Origin: RGIG5057 sp964371585 | GTDB lineage: Bacteria > Bacillota > Clostridia > TANB77 > CAG-465 | NCBI GenBank assembly: GCA_964371585.1 | Contig: CAYJMD010000002.1 | Location: 142,964-206,963, forward strand | Reading direction: 5' to 3' | DNA: 64,000 bases | In this document: one piece after another, positions 53,264 through 61,391 of the stretch | Layout of the letters: every line of letters begins with the position of its first letter | Position numbering within the stretch: the first letter of the stretch is position 1 | Translations under genes and position numbers: made by a program | The notes under the pieces: generated by a model | Database searches by the model: none | What the model was told of the DNA's origin: nothing | What the model saw: the letters and a program-made list of their open reading frames with translations, nothing else

Positions 53264-54184
53264 TTATATTATATTGTCTACAAAAGTTTCACTACTAAAT
53301 ACTTCTATATCATCTATTTGCTCACCTGTTCCAATATATTTTATTTCTACATCTAATTCATTCACTATACTAAATACAATTCCACCTTTTGCTGTAGAAT
53401 CAAGTTTAGTTAATATTATTCCGTCTACATTTGTTTTTTCATTAAAACTTTTTATTTGATTAACTGCATTTTGACCTGTTGTGCTATCTAAAACCATATA
53501 TACTACTAAATTTATATCTTCTATACTTTTAGTAATAGTTCTTTTCATTTTTTCAAGCTCATCCATCAGATTCTTTTTATTATGAAGTCTGCCTGCTGTA
53601 TCACAGATAAGGATATCACTATTTGATTCTTTAAATCTTTTAACACCTTCAAATATAGCAGATGAAGGATCTTCATTTTCTTTTCCAAGTATAATATCAC
53701 AGTTACATCTTTGTGCCCATATATTCAATTGTTCAATTGCTCCAGCTCTAAATGTATCTGCTGCTACTAGCATTACTTTTTTATCCTCATTTTTATATAA
53801 ATTAGCTAATTTTCCAATTGAAGTTGTTTTTCCAACTCCATTTACTCCAACAACTAATATGATTGTTTTTTTATTTAAATCTAATTCTTGCTTTTTATGT
53901 TTATCTAAAATACTTACCATTTCTTCTTTAAGTATTCTTTTTATATTTTCCTCTGATTTATCTTTTTCATTTTTCATTTTTTGTTTCATACTTTCACAAA
54001 TGCTTGTTGCTGTATGAATACCTAAATCCGATAGTACTAATATTTCTTCAATATCTTCTATTAGCTCATTTACTTCCTTATTCTTGTTAAATATATTATC
54101 TAGCTTAATATCTAGAGATTCTCTTGTTTTTGTTAATGATTCTTTAGTTTTACTAAAACCTTCTTTTATTTTTGAAAAAAACAT
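53264..54184 (-). CDS. ftsY: Signal recognition particle receptor FtsY
   Basis: FtsY is the membrane-associated GTPase that receives SRP-ribosome complexes. The 306-residue protein has a short N-terminal acidic/basic helical region (FSKIKEGFSKTKESLTKTRE) and the NG domain with GVNGVGKTTSIGKLANLY near residue 112 (P loop), VAADTFRAGAIEQLNIWA, DILICDTAGRLHNKKNLMDE near 195, and ILTKLDSTAKGGIVFSI near 258, ending IGTGEQIDDIEVFSSETFVD. The long acidic A domain of some species is lacking, as in many Bacillota. AGGAGG precedes the ATG. Confidence 0.97.
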   Translation of the reverse strand: MFFSKIKEGFSKTKESLTKTRESLDIKLDNIFNKNKEVNELIEDIEEILVLSDLGIHTATSICESMKQKMKNEKDKSEENIKRILKEEMVSILDKHKKQELDLNKKTIILVVGVNGVGKTTSIGKLANLYKNEDKKVMLVAADTFRAGAIEQLNIWAQRCNCDIILGKENEDPSSAIFEGVKRFKESNSDILICDTAGRLHNKKNLMDELEKMKRTITKSIEDINLVVYMVLDSTTGQNAVNQIKSFNEKTNVDGIILTKLDSTAKGGIVFSIVNELDVEIKYIGTGEQIDDIEVFSSETFVDNII

Positions 54185-54204
54185 TACCCATCCTCCTACA
54201 AGTT

Positions 54205-54232
54205 ATTATATCATATTTAAAGATTTTTTCAA
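54205..54232 (-). promoter_or_regulatory. Promoter of the ftsY-murB cluster
   Basis: TTGAAA (plus-strand TTTCAA at 54227-54232), a 16-base spacer and TATAAT (54205-54210) in the extended form TGATATAAT. It is about 20 bp before the ftsY ATG. The following 54233-54410 also holds the lysC leader, where I see no clear -35/-10 pair. Confidence 0.65.
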
Positions 54233-54410
54233 GTTTTATAGCCTATATTACTACCATTTAACATATTTATTTCTCCTTTTAAAAAGCAAAAGATTTTTTA
54301 AACAAATTTTAGCTATCACTTTAATTATATTTATTATATTAAGTATATTATATTCACAATTTATATGTTATTTTCATAATCTATATTAATGCATATAAGG
54401 AGGGCTTTTA

Positions 54411-55388
54411 ATGGCAATAATAGTGCAAAAATATGGTGGTAGCTCTGTTGCTGATAAAGAAAAATTAAATATTGTATGTGACAAAATACTTTCATATATA
54501 AAAAGAAAACAAAAACTTGTAATAGTAGTATCTGCTCAAGGTAAACTTACAGATAAGTTAACTGCTACTGCATTTGAATATAGCAATAACCCTTCATCCG
54601 AAGATTTAGACATGTTATTATCTCTTGGTGAACTAAAAACAGTATCTCTTCTTTGTATGATGCTTAAAGATAGGAATATAAAATGTATTGGTCTATCTGG
54701 ATCAAATGCTGGTATTATAACTGATTCAAATTTTGGTAGTGCAAAAATTGAATATATTTATCCTGATCATATATTAGATTTATTAGATAATGATTATGTT
54801 GTTGTAGTTGCTGGATTTCAAGGAGCTGATAGACTTGGGAATATAACTACACTCGGTCGTGGTGGTAGTGATTTAACTGCTGTTGCTATAGCAGCTGCAA
54901 TTAAAGCTAAAGTTTGTGAAATATATACAGATGTAGATGGAGTTTTCTCAAGTGATCCTAGAATAATTAAAAAAGCAAAATTACTTAAAAATATATCTTA
55001 TGAAGAGATGTTAGAAGCTGCAACATCCGGAGCTAAAGTAATGCATAATAGATCTATAGCTGTTGCAAAAAATAACAATCTAAAAATTAAAGTTAATAAT
55101 GTAATTAATTCTAAAAATAGTACATCAATAACTAATAAAAATGAAGCTCTGGTAGAAGATTTTAATATTTCTTTTATATCTACATTAGATAACATGACTA
55201 AAGTTAGTATAATTGGTAATATGTTGATGCAAAACTTTAATATTTTAGCTACTATATTTGAAGTTTCAAAAGATTTAAATATAATTGTACATATGGTTTC
55301 AATAAATGAAATAACAATTAATTTACTTATCGAAAAAAAAGATTCAACTAAATTCGTTGAAGAACTAAATAAACATTTAATTTTATAA
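54411..55388 (+). CDS. Aspartate kinase, short form
   Basis: Aspartokinase phosphorylates L-aspartate, the first step to lysine, diaminopimelate, threonine, methionine and, in spore formers, dipicolinate. The 325-residue protein has the kinase motifs VQKYGGSSVADKEKL near residue 5, LSLGELKTVSLLCMML, ITTLGRGGSDLTAVAIAAAI near 145 and YTDVDGVFSSDPRII near 175. After about residue 240 only about 85 residues remain, enough for a single ACT-like unit (NMTKVSIIGNMLMQNFNILA). Typical enzymes have about 400 residues with two ACT domains, so feedback control may differ. AAGGAGGG precedes the ATG. It stands alone on the plus strand. Confidence 0.9.
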   Translation: MAIIVQKYGGSSVADKEKLNIVCDKILSYIKRKQKLVIVVSAQGKLTDKLTATAFEYSNNPSSEDLDMLLSLGELKTVSLLCMMLKDRNIKCIGLSGSNAGIITDSNFGSAKIEYIYPDHILDLLDNDYVVVVAGFQGADRLGNITTLGRGGSDLTAVAIAAAIKAKVCEIYTDVDGVFSSDPRIIKKAKLLKNISYEEMLEAATSGAKVMHNRSIAVAKNNNLKIKVNNVINSKNSTSITNKNEALVEDFNISFISTLDNMTKVSIIGNMLMQNFNILATIFEVSKDLNIIVHMVSINEITINLLIEKKDSTKFVEELNKHLIL

Positions 55389-55392
55389 ATAA

Positions 55393-55417
55393 AAAAAGAG
55401 CCTATTAGCTCTTTTTT
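55393..55417. terminator. Bidirectional terminator between lysC-type and DUF11 genes
   Basis: AAAAAGAGC at 55393-55401 pairs with GCTCTTTTT at 55408-55416 with a six-base loop and flanking A and T runs. It serves the aspartokinase gene (plus) and the Cys-rich tail of the DUF11 gene (minus). Confidence 0.85.
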
Positions 55418-55422
55418 TACTT

Positions 55423-55683
55423 TCAAACTGTAGTTTTATTATATTTTTTACAACAACATCTGCTTTTAAAACAAAAACATGGTTTAAATATTCTAAATAA
55501 TAGACATCTACAATTATTTTTTTTATTACAACAACACTTCTTGCAACAACATTTAAACTTCTTTTTAATACATGTACTTACAACATTACTTTTAGATTCT
55601 AATACAATATCATCTATTGTATATATCAGTTTAGCTTGAGAAAATACATTGTAGTTCATACACATAATTATGCAACTAAACAA
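55423..55683 (-). pseudogene. 3' part of a split DUF11 gene: end of DUF11 repeat plus Cys-rich tail
   Basis: An open frame continuing the DUF11 gene at 55668-56045 in another frame. It encodes MNYNVFSQAKLIYTIDDIVL and then a tail with about 20 cysteines: KKKFKCCCKKCCCNKKNNCR, CFCFKSRCCCKKYNK. The NVFSQAKLIYTI and SKSNVVSTCIKK segments are what normally follows the last strand of a DUF11 repeat. The frame change lies exactly at the 8-bp duplication at 55673-55688; deleting one copy joins the halves into one protein of about 205 residues. It lacks its own ribosome site, so as sequenced it is probably not expressed. Confidence 0.75.
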
Positions 55684-56045
55684 CTAAATATAACAGTTGT
55701 TTCTCCACTTAATAAAGTTGTTATTGTATAGCTAAGTTCTTGTCCTGATATGACAGGTTCTGTAGTTACTGAATTAACAGAAAAAGTTCCTATTATGTAA
55801 CTAAGTCCACTTGGAAGTACATCAATGAAATTAACATCTGATATTTCATCTTCAGATTTGTTTTTTATAACTACAGTATATGTTATAGTGCTTCCAGACA
55901 CCACTAAACTTTTATCTTGTGTTTTTGTTAAACTAATCGCTTTGCTATCAAATAATCTAGCTTTAGCTTTATTACTTACAAAAGTAACTTCTGTTTCTTC
56001 TACAGTCGCTACTAAATTTGCTTCATTTATATATTGCGTAGCCAT
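55668..56045 (-). CDS. DUF11 domain protein, truncated by a frameshift
   Basis: A 125-residue reading frame containing one DUF11-type beta-sandwich repeat: VTFVSNKAKARLFDSKAISL, GSTITYTVVIKNKSEDEIS, FIDVLPSGLSYIIGTFSV and GQELSYTITTLLSGETTVIF. DUF11 repeats occur in surface and spore-coat-associated proteins of Bacillota. No signal peptide is present, which fits a coat or exosporium protein made in the mother cell, but that is inference. The frame ends SCLVA and a stop right after an 8-bp tandem duplication; the family's expected next strand appears in the following frame. An AGGTGATTATAT stretch carrying a ribosome site precedes the ATG. Confidence 0.8.
   Translation of the reverse strand: MATQYINEANLVATVEETEVTFVSNKAKARLFDSKAISLTKTQDKSLVVSGSTITYTVVIKNKSEDEISDVNFIDVLPSGLSYIIGTFSVNSVTTEPVISGQELSYTITTLLSGETTVIFSCLVA
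55673..55688 (-). repeat. 8-bp tandem duplication that breaks the DUF11 gene
   Basis: The plus strand reads CAACTAAA twice in a row (55673-55680 and 55681-55688); on the coding strand this is TTTAGTTG twice. Eight is not a multiple of three, so the second copy shifts the frame and brings in a stop two codons later. With one copy the reading is TVIFSCIIMCMNYNVFSQAK, seamless into the Cys-rich part. Confidence 0.9.
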
Positions 56046-56111
56046 TTATATAATCACCTCCATAATTATACTATATTAAAATATAATAAATTTTGTTACT
56101 AGATAAAAATA

Positions 56112-56150
56112 AACCTAAACTATTAGATATTTAATCTAATAATTTAGGTT
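56112..56150 (-). terminator. Intrinsic terminator of the mini-rubredoxin gene
   Basis: AACCTAAA and an inner ATTAGAT at 56112-56128 pair with AATCTAAT and TTTAGGTT at 56133-56150; a T-rich tract follows on the minus strand. Confidence 0.8.
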
Positions 56151-56168
56151 CATATATGTTATTTAAAT

Positions 56169-56285
56169 TTATACTTCTTCAAATTCTTCTGATCCTACTG
56201 AGCAAATTGGACATACATAATCTGCTGGAATTTCTCCATCAAATTCTACTTCATATCCACATACTTTACATACATATTTCTTCAT
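56169..56285 (-). CDS. Rubredoxin-like mini-protein (38 aa)
   Basis: The minus strand encodes MKKYVCKVCGYEVEFDGEIP followed by ADYVCPICSVGSEEFEEV. The CxxCGY and CPxC pairs are the four cysteines of a rubredoxin FeS4 site. It is about 14 residues shorter than a normal rubredoxin (about 52), with a compressed central loop, and lacks the usual Trp. AAGGTGG precedes the ATG at 56285, 20 bp after the SNF2 gene, so it may be co-transcribed with it; a terminator follows. It could pair with rubrerythrin (32071-32610) as an electron donor, which is inference. Confidence 0.85.
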   Translation of the reverse strand: MKKYVCKVCGYEVEFDGEIPADYVCPICSVGSEEFEEV

Positions 56286-56304
56286 ATATTTTCACCACCT
56301 TTTC

Positions 56305-59300
56305 TTAGCTAAATAGTGATAATATATCTTCTTTTGATAATTTGTTAATAAATGTTTCTTCTGAAGTAATCATATTATCAACTAACTTAGCTTTCGTTTC
56401 TTGTAGTTTATTTATTTTTTCTTCAATAGAGTTTTTTGTTATAAGTTTATATACTTGTACATTATTCTTTTGACCTATTCTATATGCTCTATCTGTTGCT
56501 TGATTTTCAGCAGATAAATTCCACCATGGATCAAAATGTATTACTATATCGGCTGATGTTAGGTTAAGACCAGTTCCACCTGCTTTTAATGATATTAAGA
56601 ATATTTGTAAATCTTTATTTTTATTAAACTCATCAACAAGTTCTATTCTATCATTTATTTTAGTTTTTCCTGTAAGTTCTAAATGAGCTATTTTCTCTTT
56701 ATTTAGTTGTTCTTTAATTATACTAAATATAGATGTGTAACTAGAAAATAGTAATATTTTATGTCCTGAAGATACCGCCTCTTTAATTAATTCAATACAT
56801 TGCTCAAGTTTACTACTTTGACCTTTATAATCTTCTAAAAATAATGAAGGATGACAACATATTTGTCTTAATCTATTAATTAAAGATAATATTTTAATTT
56901 GACTCTTATTAAAGGTACTATCTTTAAGCTCAGTCATAAGTTCTTCTCTTGCCATTGCAAGATGTGCATTATATATATCTAATTGTTTATTTTCCATTTC
57001 ATTTTCAACAATTGAAATAGTCTTATCTGGAAGCTCTGTTAAAACATCTTTTTTAATTCTTCTTAATATAAATGGAGCTATTAATTGCTTTAATCTTTTT
57101 GTAGCATTTAAATCTCCTTCTTTTATAACTGGCGTCTCAAATAATTTTTTAAACTTAGTATATGTATATAAATAACCTGGAAGTACATAATCAAAAATAG
57201 ACCATAACTCTGATAATGAATTTTCTATTGGTGTACCAGTTAAAGCATACCTAGTTTCTGCATTTATAAGTTTTAAAGCTTTTGAATTTTGTGTATTACT
57301 ATTTTTTATATATTGTGCTTCATCTGCTATTACATACTTAAATACATATTTTGTATCAATATATATATCTATATCTCTTTTTAAAACATCATATGAAGTA
57401 ATGAGTACATCATACTTTGATATGTTTTTAATTATTTTTTCTCTTTCTTCTGCTTTACCAGATACAACTGCAACCTTAATTCCAGCATCAGTAAATTTAT
57501 TTATTTCATTTTTCCAATTTAGTATAAGTGAACTAGGACATACAACAAGTGAAGTTTTGGATTTCTTATTACTTTCTAAATACTTAGATATTAAAGCAAT
57601 TACCTGAATAGTTTTACCAAGTCCCATGTCATCTGCAAGTATTCCACCAAAGTTATATGTATCTAGTACACTAAGCCATTTAAACCCACTTTGTTGATAT
57701 TCTCTAAGAGTAGCATTTAACTTAGTAGGCAAATTAAATTCAAGATTGTTACAATTTTCAATATCACTTACTAAATTTCTATATGTAACATCTTTTTTCA
57801 CACTTAAATCACTATTGCTTTCTAATAATTTTTCTAAATACATACTTCTATATACTGGTAATCTAATATTTCCAGTCGAAAGCTCTTTATATGGTATATC
57901 AAGTGTATCCGTAAGTTCTTTTAAAGTTTCTAAATCTTTATTTTCTTTCATATTTAAAAATGAACCATCTTTTAGTTTATAAAAAGTTTTTTTCAGAGCA
58001 TATTCTTCTAATATATTTTTAAGTTCAGAAAGATTTATATTTATATTGTTAAAGTCTAAGCTCAATAAATTATTTTCTACTTTAATTCCAATATTACCTA
58101 TTTTAGCCTGCTTTATACGTTTAGTTTTAAACCTATCAGAAACCAGTACTTCATATTTTTCTAAATATTCTTCAATACCTGTTAAAAACATATAAGTTTT
58201 TTCTTCATCAAATAATAATAATTTCCCATCTGATGTTTTAAAAAATCCTGCACTTTCAAAATGTTTCATTACACTTTGCTCTTCTTCTAAATCTCTAGAT
58301 ATTGAAATCGATTGTTTCATATATGGGTTAAATACAATATCATTATATACAAAATTAATAGTTGCTACTATATCATTATCCATATTCAAATCTAAATATA
58401 TTTTAGTTGCTAGTTTTGCAGGTGCATATTTAACTACGTCACTTTCTTTGTCTATAACTAAATATTCTTTTATTTTTGGATATATTACAGTAAAGAATTC
58501 TGTTATATTTGTAGTATCAAAAACATAATCCACTCCGTTTTTACCAAATCTTTTTTTACAAATTTTATTAAGTAACATGTTTAAATATTTATTTTTTGGT
58601 AATTTATACATATCAGTATCAATAATATAATATGTGTATTTCTCAGTTTCAATATACTCACTAAATTCTAAATTAGTACTTAGTATAAAAGTTTCTTGCT
58701 TATCATCTTCAAGATTTAGCTGCATATCTAATTTATCTAAATTAATATTTATATCAAAATAATTTACTTGAACTACTTTACCTTTTAAAAGATTTAATAA
58801 TTCATCTACCATATTATCTGTAAGTAACATTGTGTTTAGTGGAACCTCAAAATTAGTCAACATTATATTATTTGAATTAGTTTTTCTTATAATTTGTTGA
58901 GATTCTTTTGCATAATTTACATACTTTCTTATAAACTCTATTAATAATAGTGAGCTCACATCAAAATTTTCTAAACTATGTTTAAATTTAAGTTTTGCTC
59001 CATAATCATAAAATTCATTATTCTCAATACACTCTATAAATATATTTAAATCTTTAACTTTATATAATTGCTTATTTCCTACTTTTATTTCAACAATTAC
59101 ATTTGAATTTTCTATTATAATACTAGGAACGACTTTAACCTTTTCAGATGAACTATAATCATAATGTGGTTTTTCAGTAAGTAGACTATTTGTTTTTAAA
59201 CTATTAAAAAGTTTTTCATCTTCATCTAACTTACTTTTAAATTCATCTAATAAACTTTTAACATTCTCTATTTGGATATTTCTTTTTTGTTGCTCTTCAT

Positions 59301-59670
59301 ATTCTAGTAATATTTGTTTTCTTCTAGCTAGCTTATTTTTCACATTATCTGATAATCTTAAACTATGGGTATACACATCATTTTGATCAAGTTCCACAAT
59401 AGTTGCTACAATATGAGAACACACTTTAGGACTATCTAATTCTAAATGACTACATGTATATCCAACTAAATTATCTGCTTCAATTTTAACTGTTACAGTA
59501 TAACTTTTACCATCTTGAACTACAGCTTTAACTTCAAAATTAGATTCGTCTGTATATTTTATATTTTTTAATGATACTCTATTTTCTCTATATAAACGGA
59601 CACCTTCATTATATTTTTCTGTTCCGCTAATGTTTCTTATATTATTTAAAGCGTTCTCGCTGACTACCAC
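56305..59670 (-). CDS. SNF2-family DNA translocase/helicase with SWIM-type zinc finger
   Basis: A 1121-residue protein. Near residue 60-80 is a SWIM-like zinc finger (CSHLELDSPKVCSHIVA), then a long N-terminal region typical of bacterial SNF2 proteins, and the Swi2/Snf2 ATPase from about residue 660: WLSVLDTYNFGGILADDMGL with Walker A DMGLGKT, ITSYDVLKRDI, the motif II variant VIADEAQYIKN, ALTGTPIENSLSELWSIFD, ISLKAGGTGLNLTSADIVIH and ATDRAYRIGQKNNVQVYKLI. Such proteins remodel DNA-protein complexes or RNA polymerase; the exact role is unknown. I use the GTG at 59670, nine bases after GGAGG; an ATG at 59679 directly abuts the ribosome site. Confidence 0.92.
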   Translation of the reverse strand: MVVSENALNNIRNISGTEKYNEGVRLYRENRVSLKNIKYTDESNFEVKAVVQDGKSYTVTVKIEADNLVGYTCSHLELDSPKVCSHIVATIVELDQNDVYTHSLRLSDNVKNKLARRKQILLEYEEQQKRNIQIENVKSLLDEFKSKLDEDEKLFNSLKTNSLLTEKPHYDYSSSEKVKVVPSIIIENSNVIVEIKVGNKQLYKVKDLNIFIECIENNEFYDYGAKLKFKHSLENFDVSSLLLIEFIRKYVNYAKESQQIIRKTNSNNIMLTNFEVPLNTMLLTDNMVDELLNLLKGKVVQVNYFDININLDKLDMQLNLEDDKQETFILSTNLEFSEYIETEKYTYYIIDTDMYKLPKNKYLNMLLNKICKKRFGKNGVDYVFDTTNITEFFTVIYPKIKEYLVIDKESDVVKYAPAKLATKIYLDLNMDNDIVATINFVYNDIVFNPYMKQSISISRDLEEEQSVMKHFESAGFFKTSDGKLLLFDEEKTYMFLTGIEEYLEKYEVLVSDRFKTKRIKQAKIGNIGIKVENNLLSLDFNNININLSELKNILEEYALKKTFYKLKDGSFLNMKENKDLETLKELTDTLDIPYKELSTGNIRLPVYRSMYLEKLLESNSDLSVKKDVTYRNLVSDIENCNNLEFNLPTKLNATLREYQQSGFKWLSVLDTYNFGGILADDMGLGKTIQVIALISKYLESNKKSKTSLVVCPSSLILNWKNEINKFTDAGIKVAVVSGKAEEREKIIKNISKYDVLITSYDVLKRDIDIYIDTKYVFKYVIADEAQYIKNSNTQNSKALKLINAETRYALTGTPIENSLSELWSIFDYVLPGYLYTYTKFKKLFETPVIKEGDLNATKRLKQLIAPFILRRIKKDVLTELPDKTISIVENEMENKQLDIYNAHLAMAREELMTELKDSTFNKSQIKILSLINRLRQICCHPSLFLEDYKGQSSKLEQCIELIKEAVSSGHKILLFSSYTSIFSIIKEQLNKEKIAHLELTGKTKINDRIELVDEFNKNKDLQIFLISLKAGGTGLNLTSADIVIHFDPWWNLSAENQATDRAYRIGQKNNVQVYKLITKNSIEEKINKLQETKAKLVDNMITSEETFINKLSKEDILSLFS

Positions 59671-59699
59671 GACTAGCATCCTCCTAATAATAAAATAAA

Positions 59700-59724
59700 G
59701 GTTACTATATAAAATATAGTAACC
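59700..59724 (-). terminator. Intrinsic terminator of rpsO
   Basis: GGTTACTATAT at 59700-59710 pairs perfectly with ATATAGTAACC at 59714-59724 around a three-base loop, followed on the minus strand by TTTATTTTATT. It separates rpsO from the SNF2 gene. Confidence 0.82.
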
Positions 59725-59748
59725 TCTTAATAATACTTTTAACTAATA

Positions 59749-60012
59749 CTATTTTCTTATTCCTAATTTAGCAATAATATCTCTGTATCTTGTGATATCT
59801 TGAGATTCTAAATAGTTTAAAAGACTTCTTCTTTTTCCAACCATGATTAAAAGACCACGTCTTGAATGATTGTCTTTTTTGTGTACTTTTAAATGTTCTG
59901 TTAGTTCATTAATTCTTTCTGTTAATAATGCGATTTGTACTTCTGCACTACCAGTATCATTTTCAGTTCTTGCATGAGTTTTTAATATTTCAGCTTTTCT
60001 TTCTTTAGTCAT
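59749..60012 (-). CDS. rpsO: 30S ribosomal protein S15
   Basis: The 87-residue S15 is an early 16S rRNA-binding protein of the small subunit. All family features are present: FTAR-like start (MTKERKAEILKTHARTENDT), GSAEVQIALLTERINELTEH, LKVHKKDNHSRRGLLIMVGK and RRSLLNYLESQDITRYRDII. Length is standard. AGGAGG precedes the ATG. pnp, which often follows rpsO, is not present; a terminator and a SNF2-family gene follow. Confidence 0.98.
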   Translation of the reverse strand: MTKERKAEILKTHARTENDTGSAEVQIALLTERINELTEHLKVHKKDNHSRRGLLIMVGKRRSLLNYLESQDITRYRDIIAKLGIRK

Positions 60013-60127
60013 TTACTTTTCCTCCTTTTATTTCAAATCTCCTCAAACTAAGAATTAATACGAGGTATATTAAATCCGAGAATAAGGTTATATATATAAA
60101 TCATATTTCTATGATATATATCAAATT

Positions 60128-61129
60128 TTACGTAATATACGAATATGGGTTAACCGCTACACCATTTACTCTTATTTCAAAGTGTAAATGTGGTCCTGTT
60201 GAGTTACCTGTTGAACCTTGTAGTGCAATTGTTTGTCCCTGAGTTACTGTATCACCAGCTGATACTAAAAGTTGTGAGTTATGTGCATACCAACTTGATA
60301 TACCATTTCCATGGTCTACTTTAAGTAAGTAACCATATGATCCTCCCCAACCTGAGAACGTAACAACACCTGTTTTATATGCATATATAGGGTCACCAGT
60401 TCTACCAGCTATATCTATACCAGTATGCATAGATGCTCCTCTCCAACCATAGTATGAAGAGACATATCTTGTTGTTGTTGGCCAAACACCTTTTTCTGCT
60501 GCTGAAGCAGATGCAACATTGCTTCCAGCACCTGAAGTAGAAGTTTGATAACTAGTATTATATGAGATATATGTTTTTGGCACCTCTACAGGTTTATTTC
60601 TACTAACTATATCATCAAAAATATTATTTGCAACTTCAATAGTTGTATATTCAGATATTTCTTGCTTTTTTTCTTCTGCAATAGAAGTTTCAACATCTGG
60701 TACTTCTTCTTTAACTTTAGCTATATATTTTGTAGCTTCATCTTTACTAGAAAAAGTCAGAGTTTCTTCATCAGCTTTAACTGTATAAATTGTATATTCT
60801 GTTTGAATATTATCTCTTAAAGCTGTATATACATTTTGCTCAGCTATAACACTGTCACGAATGTATGACGTTTCAAATTTAGGTTCTTCTGCTAAATAAG
60901 TTTTTACACTCTGTTCCTCTATTTTCTTTTCAGAACATAATGTGTTGTACACATTCTCAAATTCATTTTCACTTGAAAAATACCCTATAAAAGTATCTCC
61001 AATCATTACCTTATATGTTGGTTTGTACATGTTAAGTACTGTTGCTACAACAGCTGAAAACATAAGTACAAATATAATAAGCATAGAAAAAATGAACTTT
61101 AAGTTACTGAGCACACCTTTACTTTCCAT
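60128..61129 (-). CDS. Membrane-anchored M23 (LytM-type) peptidase domain protein
   Basis: M23 metallopeptidases cut peptidoglycan cross-bridges or act as regulators of other hydrolases. The 333-residue protein has an N-terminal membrane helix (LKFIFSMLIIFVLMFSAVVA), an extracytoplasmic middle region of about 170 residues with Glu/Lys-rich repeats (DEETLTFSSKDEATKYIAKV), a Ser/Ala linker, and a C-terminal M23 domain. Zinc ligands are visible: H and D in HTGIDIAGRTGDPIYAYKTG near residue 237, and the HxH in GPHLHFEIRVNGVAVNP near 312. The catalytic set looks intact. A sigma-A-type promoter lies upstream. No SpoIIQ assignment is made, although sporulation roles of such proteins exist. Confidence 0.88.
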   Translation of the reverse strand: MESKGVLSNLKFIFSMLIIFVLMFSAVVATVLNMYKPTYKVMIGDTFIGYFSSENEFENVYNTLCSEKKIEEQSVKTYLAEEPKFETSYIRDSVIAEQNVYTALRDNIQTEYTIYTVKADEETLTFSSKDEATKYIAKVKEEVPDVETSIAEEKKQEISEYTTIEVANNIFDDIVSRNKPVEVPKTYISYNTSYQTSTSGAGSNVASASAAEKGVWPTTTRYVSSYYGWRGASMHTGIDIAGRTGDPIYAYKTGVVTFSGWGGSYGYLLKVDHGNGISSWYAHNSQLLVSAGDTVTQGQTIALQGSTGNSTGPHLHFEIRVNGVAVNPYSYIT

Positions 61130-61166
61130 AATTTATTTTACACCATCCTTAAATTTCACATAATAT

Positions 61167-61195
61167 ATTATAACATATTTTTAAGGTAAAGTCAA
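61167..61195 (-). promoter_or_regulatory. Sigma-A promoter of the M23 peptidase gene
   Basis: TTGACT (plus-strand AGTCAA at 61190-61195), 17-base spacer and TATAAT (61167-61172). The rest of the 61196-61391 intergenic stretch shows no clear feature except A/T-rich sequence. Confidence 0.82.
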
Positions 61196-61391
61196 ATATA
61201 ATACTCGAAACTAGCATTATAGACGTATTCATGAGGTATTATTACAGTAATAATACATTATTGTTATATAAGTTTTTAAATAACCTTATACAACACCATT
61301 ATATAATAAACTTATTATAAAAGCAACAGTTTTTTAGTAATTTTATTAATATTTTATTATACATATTTAAGATAAATAGAAAAAAATTTTA

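Noticed and set aside
60128..61129. Assignment of the M23 protein as SpoIIQ
   Set aside because: SpoIIQ also has one membrane helix and an M23 domain, but this protein has a long different middle region and a vegetative-type promoter, so the specific name is not supported.
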